DNA of 64,000 nucleotides from Terebella lapidaria (GCA_949152475.1 OX424570.1:21572694-21636693); one strand, 5' to 3'; shown: positions 46,040 to 59,693, counted from the stretch's first letter. Numbers and translations: made by a program. The notes: generated by a model from the sequence alone, not told the origin.

Positions 46040-47640
46040 CATTATCTTCGTTCAGCTATGCATAATTGTAGCCATCTTGGATTTTTCCCATGATGAATGC
46101 TTCGTTTGTTGGAAATGGCTTTTACTTAATGGCATTCAACGTCACGTTTATGCACATTACATGACTTTTGATTGTGTTCTATTGATTGTGTTCTAGTTCA
46201 ATATTGCTGCAATTGTGTTTATTGCCAAATTCAATATATCTTTTAGCAGTTGAGGCATTGGGGACATTGTTATTTTAACCACTGATGTTGTTAAGCACCA
46301 CCAGCATGTAATTAAGGCACAAAATTCGTGATAATGGCTACACATTTGTTTTAAAATATTAGAGTTTTAGAAAAAGTATGATAAAATATGCCATTCTGGT
46401 GGCTGCCATCTTGGATTTCATGCTAATGGAGTATGCTAAAGTAGTTGAAAACAATATTATTGCATTCCCTAAACTCTAACACATATGTTTAGGTACAAAG
46501 TTCGCACAATTAGGGTAAAAGATATACATGTATGCAATTTTGTGCTTATCATTGATCAATTTTGGTCTTGTGGCGATTGTGTTTATTGCCAAAGTCAACA
46601 TATTCTTGAGCAATTAAGGCTTATGGGACATTGTTAGTTCTACCACTGATGTTTTGAAGTACCATTAGCATGTATTGGAGCACATAATTGGTAATAATGA
46701 CCACACATTTGTTTAAAATATCAAAGTTTCATGAACAAAATATGAAAAAATATGCAATTATGATGGACGCCATCTTGGATTTCATGCCGGAGCGCTATGC
46801 TAAAGTAGTTGAAAACAATTTCATTGCATTCCTTGACCTCTAAAACGTAAGTTTAGGTACCAAGTTTGTGTCTCTAGCACAATTAGTAGCAAAAAATTAT
46901 GCAATTTTGTTTATTGTTGATTAAATTCGGTTTTGTCGCAATTCTGTTTATTGCCAATTCAAGGTATTTTTTTTTAGCATTTAAGGCATTGGGGACATTG
47001 TTATCATTGCCACTGATGTTATCAAGTACCAATAGCATGTGTTAAGGCACAAAATTGTTGATAATCTTTACAGAGTTTTTTTAAATATTAAAATTTTAGG
47101 AAAAAATATGCGATATTGATGGTCGCCATCTTGGATTTCATGCAGAAGGGGTATGCTTAAGTAGTTGAAATTATTTTTATTGTATTCCTTAGCATCAAAA
47201 ACATATGTTTAGGTACTAACTTTGTGTCTCTAGCACAATTAGGGGCAAAGATATATACAACTTGTGTTTATTGTTGATCGAATTCGGTTTCGCCGCGATT
47301 GTGTTTATTGCCAAATTCAACGCATTTTTCAGCAATTAAGGCATTGGGGACATTGTTATTTCTGCCACTGATGTTATCTAGTACCAATAGCAAGTATTGG
47401 AGCACATAATTGTCAATAATGGCCACACAGTTCCTTAAAATATTAAAGTTTTAGAAAAAATATGACAAAATATGCGATTCTGATGGCCGCCATCTTGGAT
47501 TTCATGCTGAAGGGATAGGCTGAAGTAGTTGAAAATTTTATTGCATTCCTTGACCTCTAAAACATATGTTTAGGTACCAAAATCGTGTCTCTAGCACAAT
47601 TAGGGGCGAAGAAAAATACAAATTTGTGTTTCAAGAAATG
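46040..47640. repeat. ~360-bp satellite, four to five units
   Basis: GCCATCTTGGATTTCATGC recurs at 46405, 46769, 47125 and 47489 (spacing 364, 356, 364), with an incomplete unit near 46070. Other markers are TTTATTGCCAAATTCAA and GGCATTGGGGACATTGTTAT. Units are diverged (roughly 80%), so the array is older than the 362-bp one and unrelated to it. Confidence 0.88.
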
Positions 47641-47759
47641 TCTCGGTTTTGATGGCGGCCATTTTGTAAAGCCGCCATATTGGATAGTTCATCCCAGGCT
47701 ATCGAGTGTTAACAAGCTGATTCTGAAGCTCAAGGGTCCCCTGAACAAAATGACACCCC

Positions 47760-47790
47760 TCGCGGAGAGTCCTGGGGGGGGGGGGGGGGT
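47760..47790. repeat. Poly-G tract
   Basis: A long G run near 47767-47788. Similar runs of G or C occur near 22230, 34020 and 35490. No function evident. Confidence 0.8.
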
Positions 47791-48540
47791 GCACGGTGGA
47801 CCCCCTGGGCTCATGGACTAAAGGGAAAATGCAATCATATTTTACTAATATTTCAAAAAACATTTCAAGTGGATATAATCGACTTCAAGTCGACATGTTG
47901 CCTGGTCAGACTACTTTAAGTACAGCCGACTTCGCCTTGACACCCATCATACCAGGGATACAATAGGTAACAATCTGATATTGCTACCACACCTGAGCGT
48001 CAGTGACATATTTATTTTCATACATGTATTAACACCTAACTCTGGGTTAGAGATTGGATTACTCGGTTTTTGATGGATCAGAATATTAACTACATTTATA
48101 TGATCTTAAGGCGGTTTTGTGATACATATTCGATGATAATATATATCCGTAATATAACCATATGTTACCAGCCTGTATAGGCTTTAACGCTAAGTAAAAC
48201 AAAGATCAAAATAATGATCATAATATGTTGCTCCAGTAGATTTTCAACAAAAAAGCTTGTCGTACCGACTGTACGTGTGTCCAATATTGCTGTATTTGCG
48301 ATAGACAAACAGAGAGAATTTTCCCAAAAAGGCATTTTCTTACTTCAGTTATGTTGCATTATATTAACACATATATGTAAGTTGCTGTTGCTGTCACGTG
48401 TGACTTTGATATGACAAGGAAACTAGCCAGAAGCCAGAAATCTGGGAAAACATTACTCTGATGGTAGGCAGGAACATTAAACATTGTCTCTAGCTTCCAG
48501 ATTGCTCCGCGCAATGACACCTAAAGTCGAATATAGCTTG

Positions 48541-48612
48541 TGCCTGTATTCAGAGACAATAATAGACGTGGAGGCGAGAAGCACAGAGTAACACATTTAA
48601 CAAGACTGCCAC
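48541..48612 (-). pseudogene. Relic of a GPCR TM6 exon
   Basis: TGCCTGTATTCAGAGACAAT, then GAAGCACAGAGTAACAC and a stretch like CTCTAACAGATGGAAGC, align with the intact TM6 exon and its acceptor flank at 63006-63110. Several indels break the frame. It is the block A counterpart of the receptor gene. Confidence 0.6.
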
Positions 48613-48869
48613 CTCTAACAGATGGAAGCTAAGTGCAAGATATTATTAACGTGATTATAATGTTCCTTCTTCGTCTAGGGCACATGAAAAAATAAAAGTA
48701 ATTGATATCGAAAAAGATCGTATTCGTATATACTCAGATAGATACTCTTATGTTCACATGGCTTTGATTTAGATTGATGGTATTACTCCGACTAATTACA
48801 AAGAGTTTGGTGATTTGTCCATGAATGTGGTCTTTGAATGTGGAATTGTTCGTATGTCAGTCCATTTGT

Positions 48870-49200
48870 GCTTTCGCCTTAAAGGAATAGACGTGGAATC
48901 AATACCCAGTATTAAGTATTCCGAGCAAACAAAACAAGGTCCGTTATCCAATCTCATAGTCCGGGGACAGAAAGTCATATCAGGCATACGAAGTGAGAGA
49001 AAACAAAAATGACAGGGAAACTCATGAACCCCCAAAAATGGACATTAGGAGGTGAAATCAGGTGTTCCGGAACGAGTGAGCATTTCCTGCCCCACTAGTG
49101 GAACCCGTCATGAATTGCCCCACTAGTGGCACCCGTCATGAATGGTCAAAGCCTATACAGCATTTCCTGCCCCACTAGTGGCACCCGTCATGATATCGAA
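48870..49200 (-). mobile_element. Penelope-like 3' end, reverse orientation
   Basis: Reverse copy of the 3' end seen at 56440-56665 (TTCCGGAACGAGTGAGCATT and onward). It is followed by a short tandem of a ~40-bp piece marked by CCCCACTAGTGGCACCCG. Confidence 0.72.
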
Positions 49201-51440
49201 ACCATTTTCGATATCGTATGGTAGATATAATAATGTCCTTAGTCAAGTGCGGTAATAAAATTTCGTAACACATTTAACACCAAGTTTTGTCATTGTTCAT
49301 TATGAATTTTTTGCCTAAATCAATCTATTTTGTTTCCGGTCACACTAATTTCTCTAATGGAAGCTTCATTTGCATAGCATATGCAGAGGTATTGACGTCT
49401 GATACATTAACTCGCAAACACTGAAGATCACTATGTAATTGAATATTCTTGTGTTCATCATATTAACTGAATGGAAAACATGTATTGACAGATGTTCTTT
49501 GAACTACACTAGGTAATGGCTCTCAATTACGTCTGGGCCACTGCAGGGAATACCGAGTACTCTTCGTCTTTTCCCACGCATCTTGGTGAAATGTGTCATC
49601 ACGTAAAGATGAAGTAATGCAGACTCTCAGTATCATACAGCACATTACCTTTTCATGTTTGATCATTGTGTCATGATCCCGAGAATGCGCATCAATTGAT
49701 TAGATATTATTTTTGACATAGAACACATCCACCACACAAGCATACAATATTCATCCATGCGCACATTAACATTCTTAAATCATTGTCTTCTATTGTACAC
49801 TTAGGATAGTCATCGTTTTACAATACATACAATAAGATTGTTAAAAATCAATCTGATCTTTGCTTAAAAAACAATGCATCTGGGTGATAGTTTTGATATT
49901 GAATTACAAATCGGTCCAATTGAATTGCAAAGACGCATGACGTTTCATCATCTGTACATTCCGTTATACTGGGTAAAATTTAAGGACCACGATTAGTTCA
50001 AATCCATCGCGTGATCAAATGATATAGGCCATCTGTCTACTTTGCCAGGTGACGATCTGCCATGAAGTAGCCTTTGGTATTATCACGCGGTCGTGAGATA
50101 GAACGTTTGCCGGATCTTGTTCACCACACGTAACAACACTCACAATGCCGAAACCGTACACAAAGTCATCATGAATTTCAGCAACTGTGCTGCACAACTT
50201 AAAACTCTGTTTTCCGCATATTCATGTCCGTGCTGTGTAAACAATATTTGTATTCTTATTCTTGTGTTTACTGGGTTTTTTTCACTAACGGTATTCAAAG
50301 ATGTTCTGTAGCCTATTTGAAAATAATATGTATGTGCTCTCTGGAGCTGAGGAATGTATAACTGTCTGCCCACTGAGCAACGATTGGCTTCAATGCATTG
50401 TAAATTTTACCCAGTATAATAATGAACAAATTTTGCTTGTTGACACAGGTAATGGGGTACATTATCGAGAGTCACAAAACAGTTGTGTCTTTCTGTAGTT
50501 AGACCCGATTTGCCTTCTACGGATATTCCATGTCCAAGAGTTAATCAAGCATGGTTAAAATCAATCAATATTCATAGGCGCTGATCAGCGTTGACCAGTA
50601 GGCTGACTAAATCCCTGAATATGCTATGCATGAATGGTTTCCTCACAAGAGGGCACGAAATGCAAGTCGGGTCTTTACTGAACGACTCCAACCAATTTGC
50701 CATTGTCGCCGGTACCCCATAGGCCAAATGATTTGAGCCTCGGGATGCGACAGTGAATTAATGGTTCACTAACACTATCACATCCCTCGGGTCAAAATAT
50801 TTGTCTATTACCTGGGTAAACAGGCAAAAAGTTGAATGTAAGTATCCATCTATTACCACCAATACAGCCAAATTTTGATGATTATATTCGTCTCTAATAG
50901 TAAGTTTTCGATTCACCAAAAATTATGAATTCTATCAACCGAATAAGACCCAGATAGAGACATCAAACGAAGGGGGAAGAATGAGTATTAAATAATAACA
51001 AAACAGACTTCACGATGTTTTAAGAATTCCCATTCACAATATTTTATTCTGACAAAATGGAAAACATGAGCATTTTTCATTTAGCAATATTCTTGCACAT
51101 ATCACGTGATGGATGAGCAGGGTTTAGTTATGAACAGCACTGATTCTTGCTCGGTTTTTATATTATACATGTGACATATTCCATAATACTCTCATTGAAT
51201 ATGTAGCGCTTTAGATGCGTGAGTCACTTGAATGAAACTGTCACAGTTGTCTTCGGTTTGGTAAATGTTTATTATCGTATATATTCATACAGAAAGATAT
51301 ATACACTGACTGTGCTTTCGTTAGCTTTTACGGAGATGAATAATCTCAGCACAAATCTTATTTTGAAAACTATGGGTAAAAAAACACGTTCTCCCAGTCA
51401 GCCTCTGGAACATTCATATGACATTATATGACACGGACGC

Positions 51441-51515
51441 TGACGTCACGAGTCCGCAATACCTCCAGTCCATTACCTGCTGAATATAAACTGTACAATG
51501 ACAATAGTGTACTCA
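51441..51515 (+). promoter_or_regulatory. CRE-TATA promoter-like block, block A
   Basis: TGACGTCA at 51441-51448 and TATAAA at 51485-51490, 44 bp apart. The counterpart in block B has the same two sites at the same spacing within a conserved stretch. Confidence 0.45.
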
Positions 51516-52140
51516 ACTAACTATGGGGTTGGTAGTTTGAGACACTGCACAATTGATGGCAGGGATATAATCGAATTAGTATTTTGTGGTTTACATTTAG
51601 TGTTTTGTATTATGCATGACATGAACTGAGGATTTGATTGTTTATCCCCGTCCTGTAGTGGTCCAACTAATATAATCCATCACTTTTTATATACCACCTG
51701 TTCTGTACATTTTTTAACCTGTATAAAGTGAACGAATAATGATCACATTTTCCCCCAACTTAAGTCTTATTCATGCTTTTCGATACCCATGAATTAAAAT
51801 TGAGTTTGGCATTTCGACAATAACGTGTCGTTGTCATTGTGTTTGTTGTAAATGCATAATCCTCCAAGCAGTAAAAAAAACATAAACATACCTCACATTG
51901 TGTACTTTACCAGTACAAAATTCTTATTGAAAAAGTGTGCTCATAACCTTCTGCAGTATTTGGATCTTTCATATATTTATATACAAATTTTCTATATTGC
52001 AGATTGTCTCTCATGTGGAATCAACCGATTACCACAAACGCCACATGATTTTAATGATCCCAAACGATAAAGCTAAACAAAACAACTACGAAACAGTCTG
52101 TTTCTGTAGAAACAGTCTGATCAAACATTTTTCAATTGGA

Positions 52141-52305
52141 GTCACCAGGGGTAGACAGTGTGTAAATTAAGTGTTTCTATTATACAGCTGATGAAATTAG
52201 TATACAAGTGACCAAAAACCGAGTAAATAAACAATTTCTAAATCCATACCGTACCCCACGAAACAGAGGTATGACAAGTGCAATCATAAGCGAAAAGGCT
52301 ACTGA
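52141..52305 (+). repeat. Partial 362-bp satellite unit in block A (with 50834-50885)
   Basis: The 3' half of the unit is here (GTCACCAGGGGTAGACAG to GCGAAAAGGCTACTGAGG); the 5' portion is about 1.25 kb upstream at 50834, so the unit is split. Confidence 0.65.
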
Positions 52306-52972
52306 GGACATTTGTTGTAATAACAGAGTTTGTTAATTTGTTTTGTTAGATCGAAGAAAACATCAAGTTTGCACCAAGTCAACAATGCCCAATCAACAAT
52401 CCACGTTCCCCTCTGACAACAATAGTGTAAATATTTACACATGCCCTGCAATTAATCTGTTTATGGCAACCTCAGGGGCCAGCATCTGTATGCTGGCCTA
52501 TAAACATGGCAAGTCAGATAACAGTGATTATCACCTTTTAATAATGATAAATATCCAAAACACGTCATGCATCACGATATACCTTTCTGGACTTGGCTAG
52601 TTTGAATCTTGAACAGCCGATATTAATCGTGCGTCTCAACTAGTGAGTACGTTGGTGGAGTGTTTTGTGATATTTTGGAGACGATCATTGGAAACTATTC
52701 AATTAAAATAAGTCTGTGCAACCAATCATTACTGTTGCTCACCTAATGAGACTTAAATCTGTGAAAATGGCTGAATCATAATGGAGTATTTTTCGTGATT
52801 CCCTTATAGGTTTTCAGTCGAAAAAAAGTTATATATACATATATTGGCAAAAACGTCTTATGTTTATTGACAACAAACATCTCGTTTCTAATTTGACCCA
52901 TTTTTGCATTGGAAGGCGATATCATATTCAATCATTCACATCCATATATCACCTCCACCTTGACCCACAGAA

Positions 52973-53063
52973 CAGGTACACTACAGGTAATGATTTTTCA
53001 CACCTGTGTTAATTAGCTTGATATTTGTTTAATACATGCCAATACATGTCCCTTGGTATAAAA
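52973..53063 (+). promoter_or_regulatory. Second conserved TATA block, block A
   Basis: CAGGTACACTACAGGTAA at 52973 and TATAAAA at 53057 (84 bp apart), with CACACCTGTGTTAATTAGCT between. Confidence 0.4.
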
Positions 53064-54619
53064 TCTGGGCCATTTGTGCATGTGTTATCACCCTTTTTTG
53101 TGTCGTTGGCCTCGGTGTCTTAATAGAATTTCACGATCGACCAACCACATTTAAAATAATAATGAATAATCCATCATTGTGCAGACAAATGGCCGAATAT
53201 ATTGCTACGAATGTGCATGAGAATATATTCCTTGCGACTTCGTCGTCGTGTTTAGACTCGAATAATCTGTATCGTTGAGATGCCCATGTTCATGTATCAC
53301 TTACAAAATACTAACGAACTGTAATTATGCAGAATTTGTTTCAAAATCACACCCAGATTATAGTCTCAGAAATAGACACATGCATACTTATTACCGTGTA
53401 CAACATACCAGGTTATTTTCCTAAAGTTAATTTTCTTATTCACAAATCAACATCGATTAATATTACTCATAGGCATTTTCTGTTTCCTAGAAGTAGCAAT
53501 ATACCTATACTCTGATTTTTCTAACTCGATTACACTGTTTTTTGCAGATATTTTTACGATGTTTAATGGTATCGTATTGTAACTTGGAATACTTCACCTG
53601 GAGACCAAACGGCATTTTTCTGCAAACTTTCAGACTTCTGCTCATAGAACTGTGAGAGCTAGCAATCTACTGCAATGATAAATTTTCCCTGAAATCCTGT
53701 CGTTTGCATGTCAACAAATATTGTTTTCCTTTGGCACGTGATGCGTGATTCTGTTCCGATAATTTGCATAGGGGCGAGGGTTAGGATTCGGGACCGCCCA
53801 CGCAGGTAAACTGATTCGAAATTACTCGCACGTGCAGGCACCTTGACGACAACTGACAACCCGATCCCCCTATTGTGACTAATTTGAACTGGTCCATTTG
53901 GATTCCGTCATCAGTTGTCGAGAACCAAGTAATATGTCTGCGCCCACGGTTCGAGCAAATCCTCGCTTAAATAAAACTTTTGTGTTTTGAAAGAAACAGA
54001 TAGCGTTCCGGAAGGCAGGTTTGTGTAAATTAATTGCCGTTTGTATCACAGATATGCAATATTCAGTTGAATAGTTCGCCCGAAGTAACTTGACTGAACT
54101 GAAGGCAAAAAACGGTGTAAACGAGTTTAAAAAATCAGAGTTTTTATATTGATGTGTTCACATCACAAATATGTATGATATCAGGACAGATATCAAGACG
54201 TTGTTGCACCTGATTTCACCTTCAAAATATTGTAGGCATGTATTGGTTTTCATATAGTCTCTTTACATTATACCTGACACGGGTTAGAGATCGGATTACT
54301 CGGGTTTTTGTGCGATCAGCATAGTATTTTTATATGACCAGAACACATATTCGATAATATTAAATACATATTCGTAATTTACACCATATGTTCCAAGTAT
54401 AATATTGACCATCATATGTTGTTCTATATTGTGTTCCAGTGGATGTATTCAGCAAAAAAGCTGGTAATGTACTATATGTACTATTAATATTAACGAATAT
54501 ATACCACCGAATTCCGAATATATACCACCCAAACGGTCTTTTCTGAAGATAAAATTTGCCAATTGAGGTATTGATGCAATTAGCATCAGTAATATATTAC
54601 ATCATAAATCTGTTCAGTC

Positions 54620-56425
54620 CCAGGTACCATCATACTTCACTGACACGGCCGCTCCATCTGTATCCTACTCATTTACCAAATCTGTTGCTTCCAAGATATT
54701 CAACTACAAACAAACATTGAATGATTTGGATATTGATGATCTCTTACATAACCCAACCTCCTGCACTTGCATTAACTCTCCGTTCATACACGATCCAGTT
54801 GGGCATGTTATTTCAGGCGACCTCAATATAGTGGAGAATGAATCATTGAAAGACATTTTGTCCAAAGGTCCCAAATAAGGAGAGCCCACGTCTTTTTCAT
54901 GGAGATACAATTTTAAGTAAATCATGGATGCAGTTGAGGAGCATGCCAGAAAATGGACAAAGCGAGAGAAGGCAGAAACTGATTCTCTGTCAGAATGGGT
55001 CAAACAGATTAGGTCATTGGTAAACAAACGCATTAATGTTTTGTCAAAGTCAGTTAGTACTAAATATAGCTCTGTCTTCAATGATCCCGTGGTTACTAAT
55101 AGTTTGTTGAAACTTCAAGAAAGGTTCGTCATTGTCCCTGCAGATAAAGCTTCTAATAATGTAGTTTTTGTTTGTAAAGCATACTATATACAGTGACTGT
55201 TTGACAAACTGGGTATTGCCAACAATACTAATTCCAATAGTACATACCAAGCCATTACCGTGCCCAAACAGGATATCTTATCAAACCATTTGTCTGTATT
55301 GCATTCGTTTGGTATTACTACCTCATGTAAAGATTCTAATCTACCAAACTTATATTGGATCTCACAGATGCACGAAAATCCACACAAACAAAGATATATT
55401 TCAGGTTCAGCATCATGTTCTACCAAAGCCCTTTGTAAAATATTAACTGTTATTTTGTCTAAAATTAAACAGGGTCTCCAAAAGTACTCTGAAACCATCT
55501 ATTCTAGAAGTGGTATAAACCAAATGTGGATATTAAAAAATTCCAAATCTTTATTGGAATATCTACATGCCCACACACTTCCAAAAGTAACGTCTATCAA
55601 AACATTTGATTTCTCCACTTTGTACACAACTATACCTAATTCTGAACTGAAGTCTCAGCTTTAAAAGCTAATCAATAATTCATTTTTCTCTAAAAAGGGA
55701 CAACGTCGGTACCACTATATTGTAGTCAAATATAATACCGCTTATTCTGTTAAAGGCGACTCTGATGCCCCATACAAATATACTGAAATAGATGTGGTAA
55801 ATATGGTTAATTTTCTGATTGATAATATTTTTGTGGAATTTGGTGGTCGAATATTTCAACAAATTATTGGTATTCACATGGGTAAAAACTGTGCACCATT
55901 ATTGGCAGACCTGTTTTAATACTCATATGAATCAGATTTTATCCAACGTTTACAAAGAGGAGGTTCTAAGAAACTAACATGTAATTTTAATTTCACTTTC
56001 CGATACATAGATGATGTATTGTCGCTAAATAATCCCAAGTTTGGTGATTATTTGGATGCCATATATCCTAAGGAACTTGAAATTAAGGATACTACAGAAT
56101 CCGCTAATTTTTCCAACTATCTAGACCTGAGGTTGGAGATTGATAATGATTCGCACCTGTCAACTAGATTATATGACAAACACCGGCATATGTCACCGGC
56201 ATATGGTGTGTTTGTTTCTCAACTTATATGCTATTCCAGAGCTAGTTGCAAATATGAGGATTTTCTATCGAAGTGCCCAGCTAGTTTCTAAACTGCTGCG
56301 ACAAGGATATGTTTGACCAGGACTTATAGCTGCGTTTAAGAAATTCTATGGACGTCATCATGATCTGGTTGATAAATACAGCAAATCCATGTCTGCCATG
56401 CAACTAGATCTATTTTCATGTTAAT
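54620..56425 (+). pseudogene. Penelope-like element reverse transcriptase (decayed)
   Basis: A nearly full-length RT readable in one main frame with several stops. N-terminal family segments are GHVISGDLNIVENESL, MDAVEEHARKWTKREK and VIVPADKASNNVVFVCK. RT motifs are TFDFSTLYTTIPNSELKS (motif A, Asp), GIHMGKNCAPLLADLF (motif B) and FRYIDDVLSLNN (motif C, YIDD at 56004-56015), followed by YPKELEIKDTTESANFSNYL and, past a stop, KKFYGRHHDLVDKYSKSM. Stops lie near 54878, 55195, 55662, 55917 and 56289, and a piece is missing after RLYDKH (about 56180). I see no C-terminal GIY-YIG endonuclease. It inserted into block B of the segmental duplication. Confidence 0.88.
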
Positions 56426-56665
56426 TTGGGGGAATTCATGATGGGTGCCACTAGTGGGGCAGGAAATGCTCACTCTTTCCGAAACACATGATTTCACCTC
56501 CTAATGGCCATTTTGGGGGGTTCATGAGTTTCCCTGTCATTTTTGTTTTCCCTCACTTCGTATGTCTGATATGACTTTCTGTCCCCAGACTATGAGATTG
56601 GATAACGGTCCCTGTTTTGTTTGCTCGGAATACTTAATACTGGGTATTGATTCCCCGTCTATTAA
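56426..56665 (+). repeat. 3' end of the Penelope-like element
   Basis: Non-coding tail starting GGGTGCCACTAGTGGGGCAG and ending near GGGTATTGATTCCCCGTCT. Copies at 13032-13235 and 48870-49200 define the family's 3' end. Confidence 0.75.
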
Positions 56666-57688
56666 CCTGTTTCGTTTCCGGACACACTGATGTCGCCGAG
56701 GAAGGCTTCATTTGCATAGCATATGCAAACGTATTGACGACTGATACATTAACTTGCAAAAGACTCAAGACAACTATGCAATTGATTATGCTGGTGTGTT
56801 CACCGTGTTAAAAGAATGGGAAATATGTATGGACAGATGTTCGTTGACCTCTACTGGGTAATGCCACCAAAATTACGTCTGCGCCGCTGCAGGGAATGCA
56901 GAGTACTCTTCTTCATCTTTTCCCAGGCATCTTGATGAAATGGGTGCCCTCACTTAAAGATGAAGTGATGCAAACCCTCTTCTTCAATATAATATAGTCC
57001 ATTATCTCATGTTTGATCATTGTGTCATGATCCGGTGAATGTACATTTATAACTGATTTGATATTATTTTTGACATAGAACACATCCATCAGACAAAAAT
57101 ACAGTGTTCATTCACGCACGTATTAACATTCCTAAATCAACCATTGTCCTTCATTGCACACTTAGACCAGTCATCATTTTATAATACGTGCAATAATCTA
57201 AAAACTCAAACTGATCTTGAAAAAAAAAATGCCTCTGGGTGATATTTCTGAAGTTTGGTCATTTATTCAACATAAAAAGAATGGTCCAATTGAATTGTAA
57301 ATACTAATGACGTTCCATCATCTCTACATCCCATTATATTCATCCCTGTTAATAAATTTTTGATTAGCCAAGAATGTAGACTCCTGAGTAATAACAAAAC
57401 AGTCTACGGAAATTAATGTGTTGAAAAGTATTTCTTAATCACCTCTTTTGACAAAACAAAACATCAGCATTTTTCATGTAAATATCTTCATGTGTGTATT
57501 ACTTAATGGCTGAGCAGTGTTTATTTTCGAATAATATTGATTCTTGCTGTTTGTGTATATTTTTCATGTTATATATTTCATGACATGCTCATACAACAGT
57601 ATCCATACAACAGTATATGTGAAATGGTGCGTTGGTCCTCTCAGTAAACCTCTGGGACAATCATTCTAAATCACGCTCAGTCTGGTGC

Positions 57689-57763
57689 TGACGTCACAAG
57701 TTAGTAATTACCCCAGTCCATTAACTGCTGCCTATAAACAGTACAGTGACAAAAGTATACTCA
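57689..57763 (+). promoter_or_regulatory. CRE-TATA promoter-like block, block B
   Basis: TGACGTCA at 57689-57696 and TATAAA at 57733-57738, again 44 bp apart. A possible donor GTAAGA lies about 50 bp after the expected start of transcription. Confidence 0.45.
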
Positions 57764-58397
57764 ACTAACTGTGGTGACCATACATCGGGCTAGCCACCAG
57801 GGTTGATAGTAAGAGACACTGCATAAATAATAGCAAGGATGTCATTGAGTCAGTATTTTGTGGTTTGCACTTAGTAGTTTGTATTATGCATCACATGAAC
57901 TGCAGATTTGATTGTTTTTCACATCATGTAGTGGTCCAAGTAATATAATCCATCACTTTGTATATTACACCTGTTTTGTACATTTATTAACCTGTAATTG
58001 AAGGGATAATCAAGGGGATGTTCGCGAAAAATTGCACTCACGGAAAACTCAGCACGCGCTGCTATGATAACAGTTCATCAAATATTCATATATTTAGTCA
58101 TGATTCCCGCCATTGGGTATTATTGTTCATTGACATAAGCATGCCTTACATATGTACTTTATCAATACAGAATTAAATCACAGAAATGTGCTTATTACCC
58201 GCAGTGATATTCGTATATGATATATCTATGCAAGTTCTCTACATTGCAGGAATATTTTTCGTGTGGACTTGTATGGATTACTACTAACGCCACCAACGGT
58301 TTTGATGATGACTATAAACATTTTCGTACTAGAAACAGTCTTATCAAATATTGTTTTCAAATATTCTTTTTCAAAATATTCTGAAGACACATTGGAG

Positions 58398-58570
58398 TCA
58401 CTAAGGGCAGACAATGTGCCAATTAGTTGCTTCTACTGTACAGCTAATGAAATAAGTATTCAACTGCCCAACAACCGAGTAAATAAACTATTCAGAAATC
58501 CAAACCCAACTCCATGAAACAGGTGTATGACAAGTATATAAATACCCAATCAGAAGCCAATAGGCAATGA
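58398..58570 (+). repeat. Partial 362-bp satellite unit in block B
   Basis: Counterpart of 52141-52305, reading GTCACTAAGGGCAGACAA to AATCAGAAGCCAATAGGC, so the repeat was present before the segmental duplication. Confidence 0.65.
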
Positions 58571-58707
58571 AATGACGATATTTGTAGTAATGACAAAATT
58601 TGTGGACTTCTTCATAGAAACATCAAGTTTGCAGTTAACATTGCACAATCAGCAATACCCGATTGGCTCTGACAATTCTGATTCTCCATATTTTAACAGA
58701 AAGCGAA

Positions 58708-59370
58708 GCCACATGTCCTGCTCCGCATCTGTTCTTGGTAGCCTCAGGGGACCAGCGTCTGTAAGCTGGCTAATCACAAAATAGTGATGATCACCATTCA
58801 GTAATGTTAATTATGCAATGTCATTTAACACCATGTACTGTCTGATAGTATGCTAATGTTGTATATTAGGTTTGTTATTGGCATCATCAAAATCTGACTA
58901 TTGGTGGTAATAGATTGATACCTACTTTCAGACTTGGGTAATTTGCACATTTTAACTGCCGATATTAGTCGTATGCAGGATGATGGCATCTCACTCCAAT
59001 GACTATGTAGGTTGGTAAAGTGGTTATTTGAATACATATCGCCACATGTCCTGCTCCGCATCTGTTCTTGGTAGCCTCAGGGGACCAGCGTCTGTAAGCT
59101 GGCTAATCACAAAATAGTGATGATCACCATTCAGTAATGTTAATTATGCAATGTCATTTAACACCATGTACTGTCTGATAGTATGCTAATGTTGTATATT
59201 AGGTTTGTTATTGGCATCATCAAAATCTGACTATTGGTGGTAATAGATTGATACCTACTTTCAGACTTGGGTAATTTGCACATTTTAACTGCCGATATTA
59301 GTCGTATGCAGGATGATGGCATCTCACTCCAATGACTATGTAGGTTGGTAAAGTGGTTATTTGAATACAT
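58708..59370 (+). repeat. Exact 333-bp tandem duplication
   Basis: 58708-59040 is repeated at once at 59041-59370 with no difference that I can see. The unit includes a reversed piece of the 362-bp satellite (58857-58930). Recent event or assembly error. Confidence 0.92.
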
Positions 59371-59693
59371 TTCAATTAAAAGAAATCTATACAACCAAAC
59401 ATTACTGTTGTTCACTTATCGAGACTTGAGTCAGTAGGAATGGCTGAATTATTATGGATTATTTTCCGTGATTCTCGTAAAAGGTTTGTTTTTCGAAATA
59501 ATCACGTTTCAAACATCAAGAGAGATGAATGGAAAAAAAACTCCTCAGCATACTCTTTCGTTGTTTTTTTTTTTATCTCTTACTTTCTAATTTGATACAT
59601 TATTAATTGGGAGTCGACGCCATAGTCAGACATATAATCTGGTGATTTTTCATACTTAAGGTACACCAGACAGCTCCACCTTGACCCATAGAC

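Larger units (their letters stand above)
47990..53300. repeat. Segmental duplication, block A
   Basis: Matches block B (54240-59960) in order: 48040-48330 with 54280-54490, 49330-49630 with 56670-56990, 51050-51170 with 57440-57570, 51430-51720 with 57685-57990, and 52950-53230 with 59670-59945. Identity is moderate, so the duplication is old. The middle is interrupted differently in each block. Confidence 0.8.

Noticed and set aside
50015..50197. Possible further receptor exon on minus (60-codon frame)
   Set aside because: No transmembrane motif or splice pattern convincing enough, and no match to the known receptor exons.
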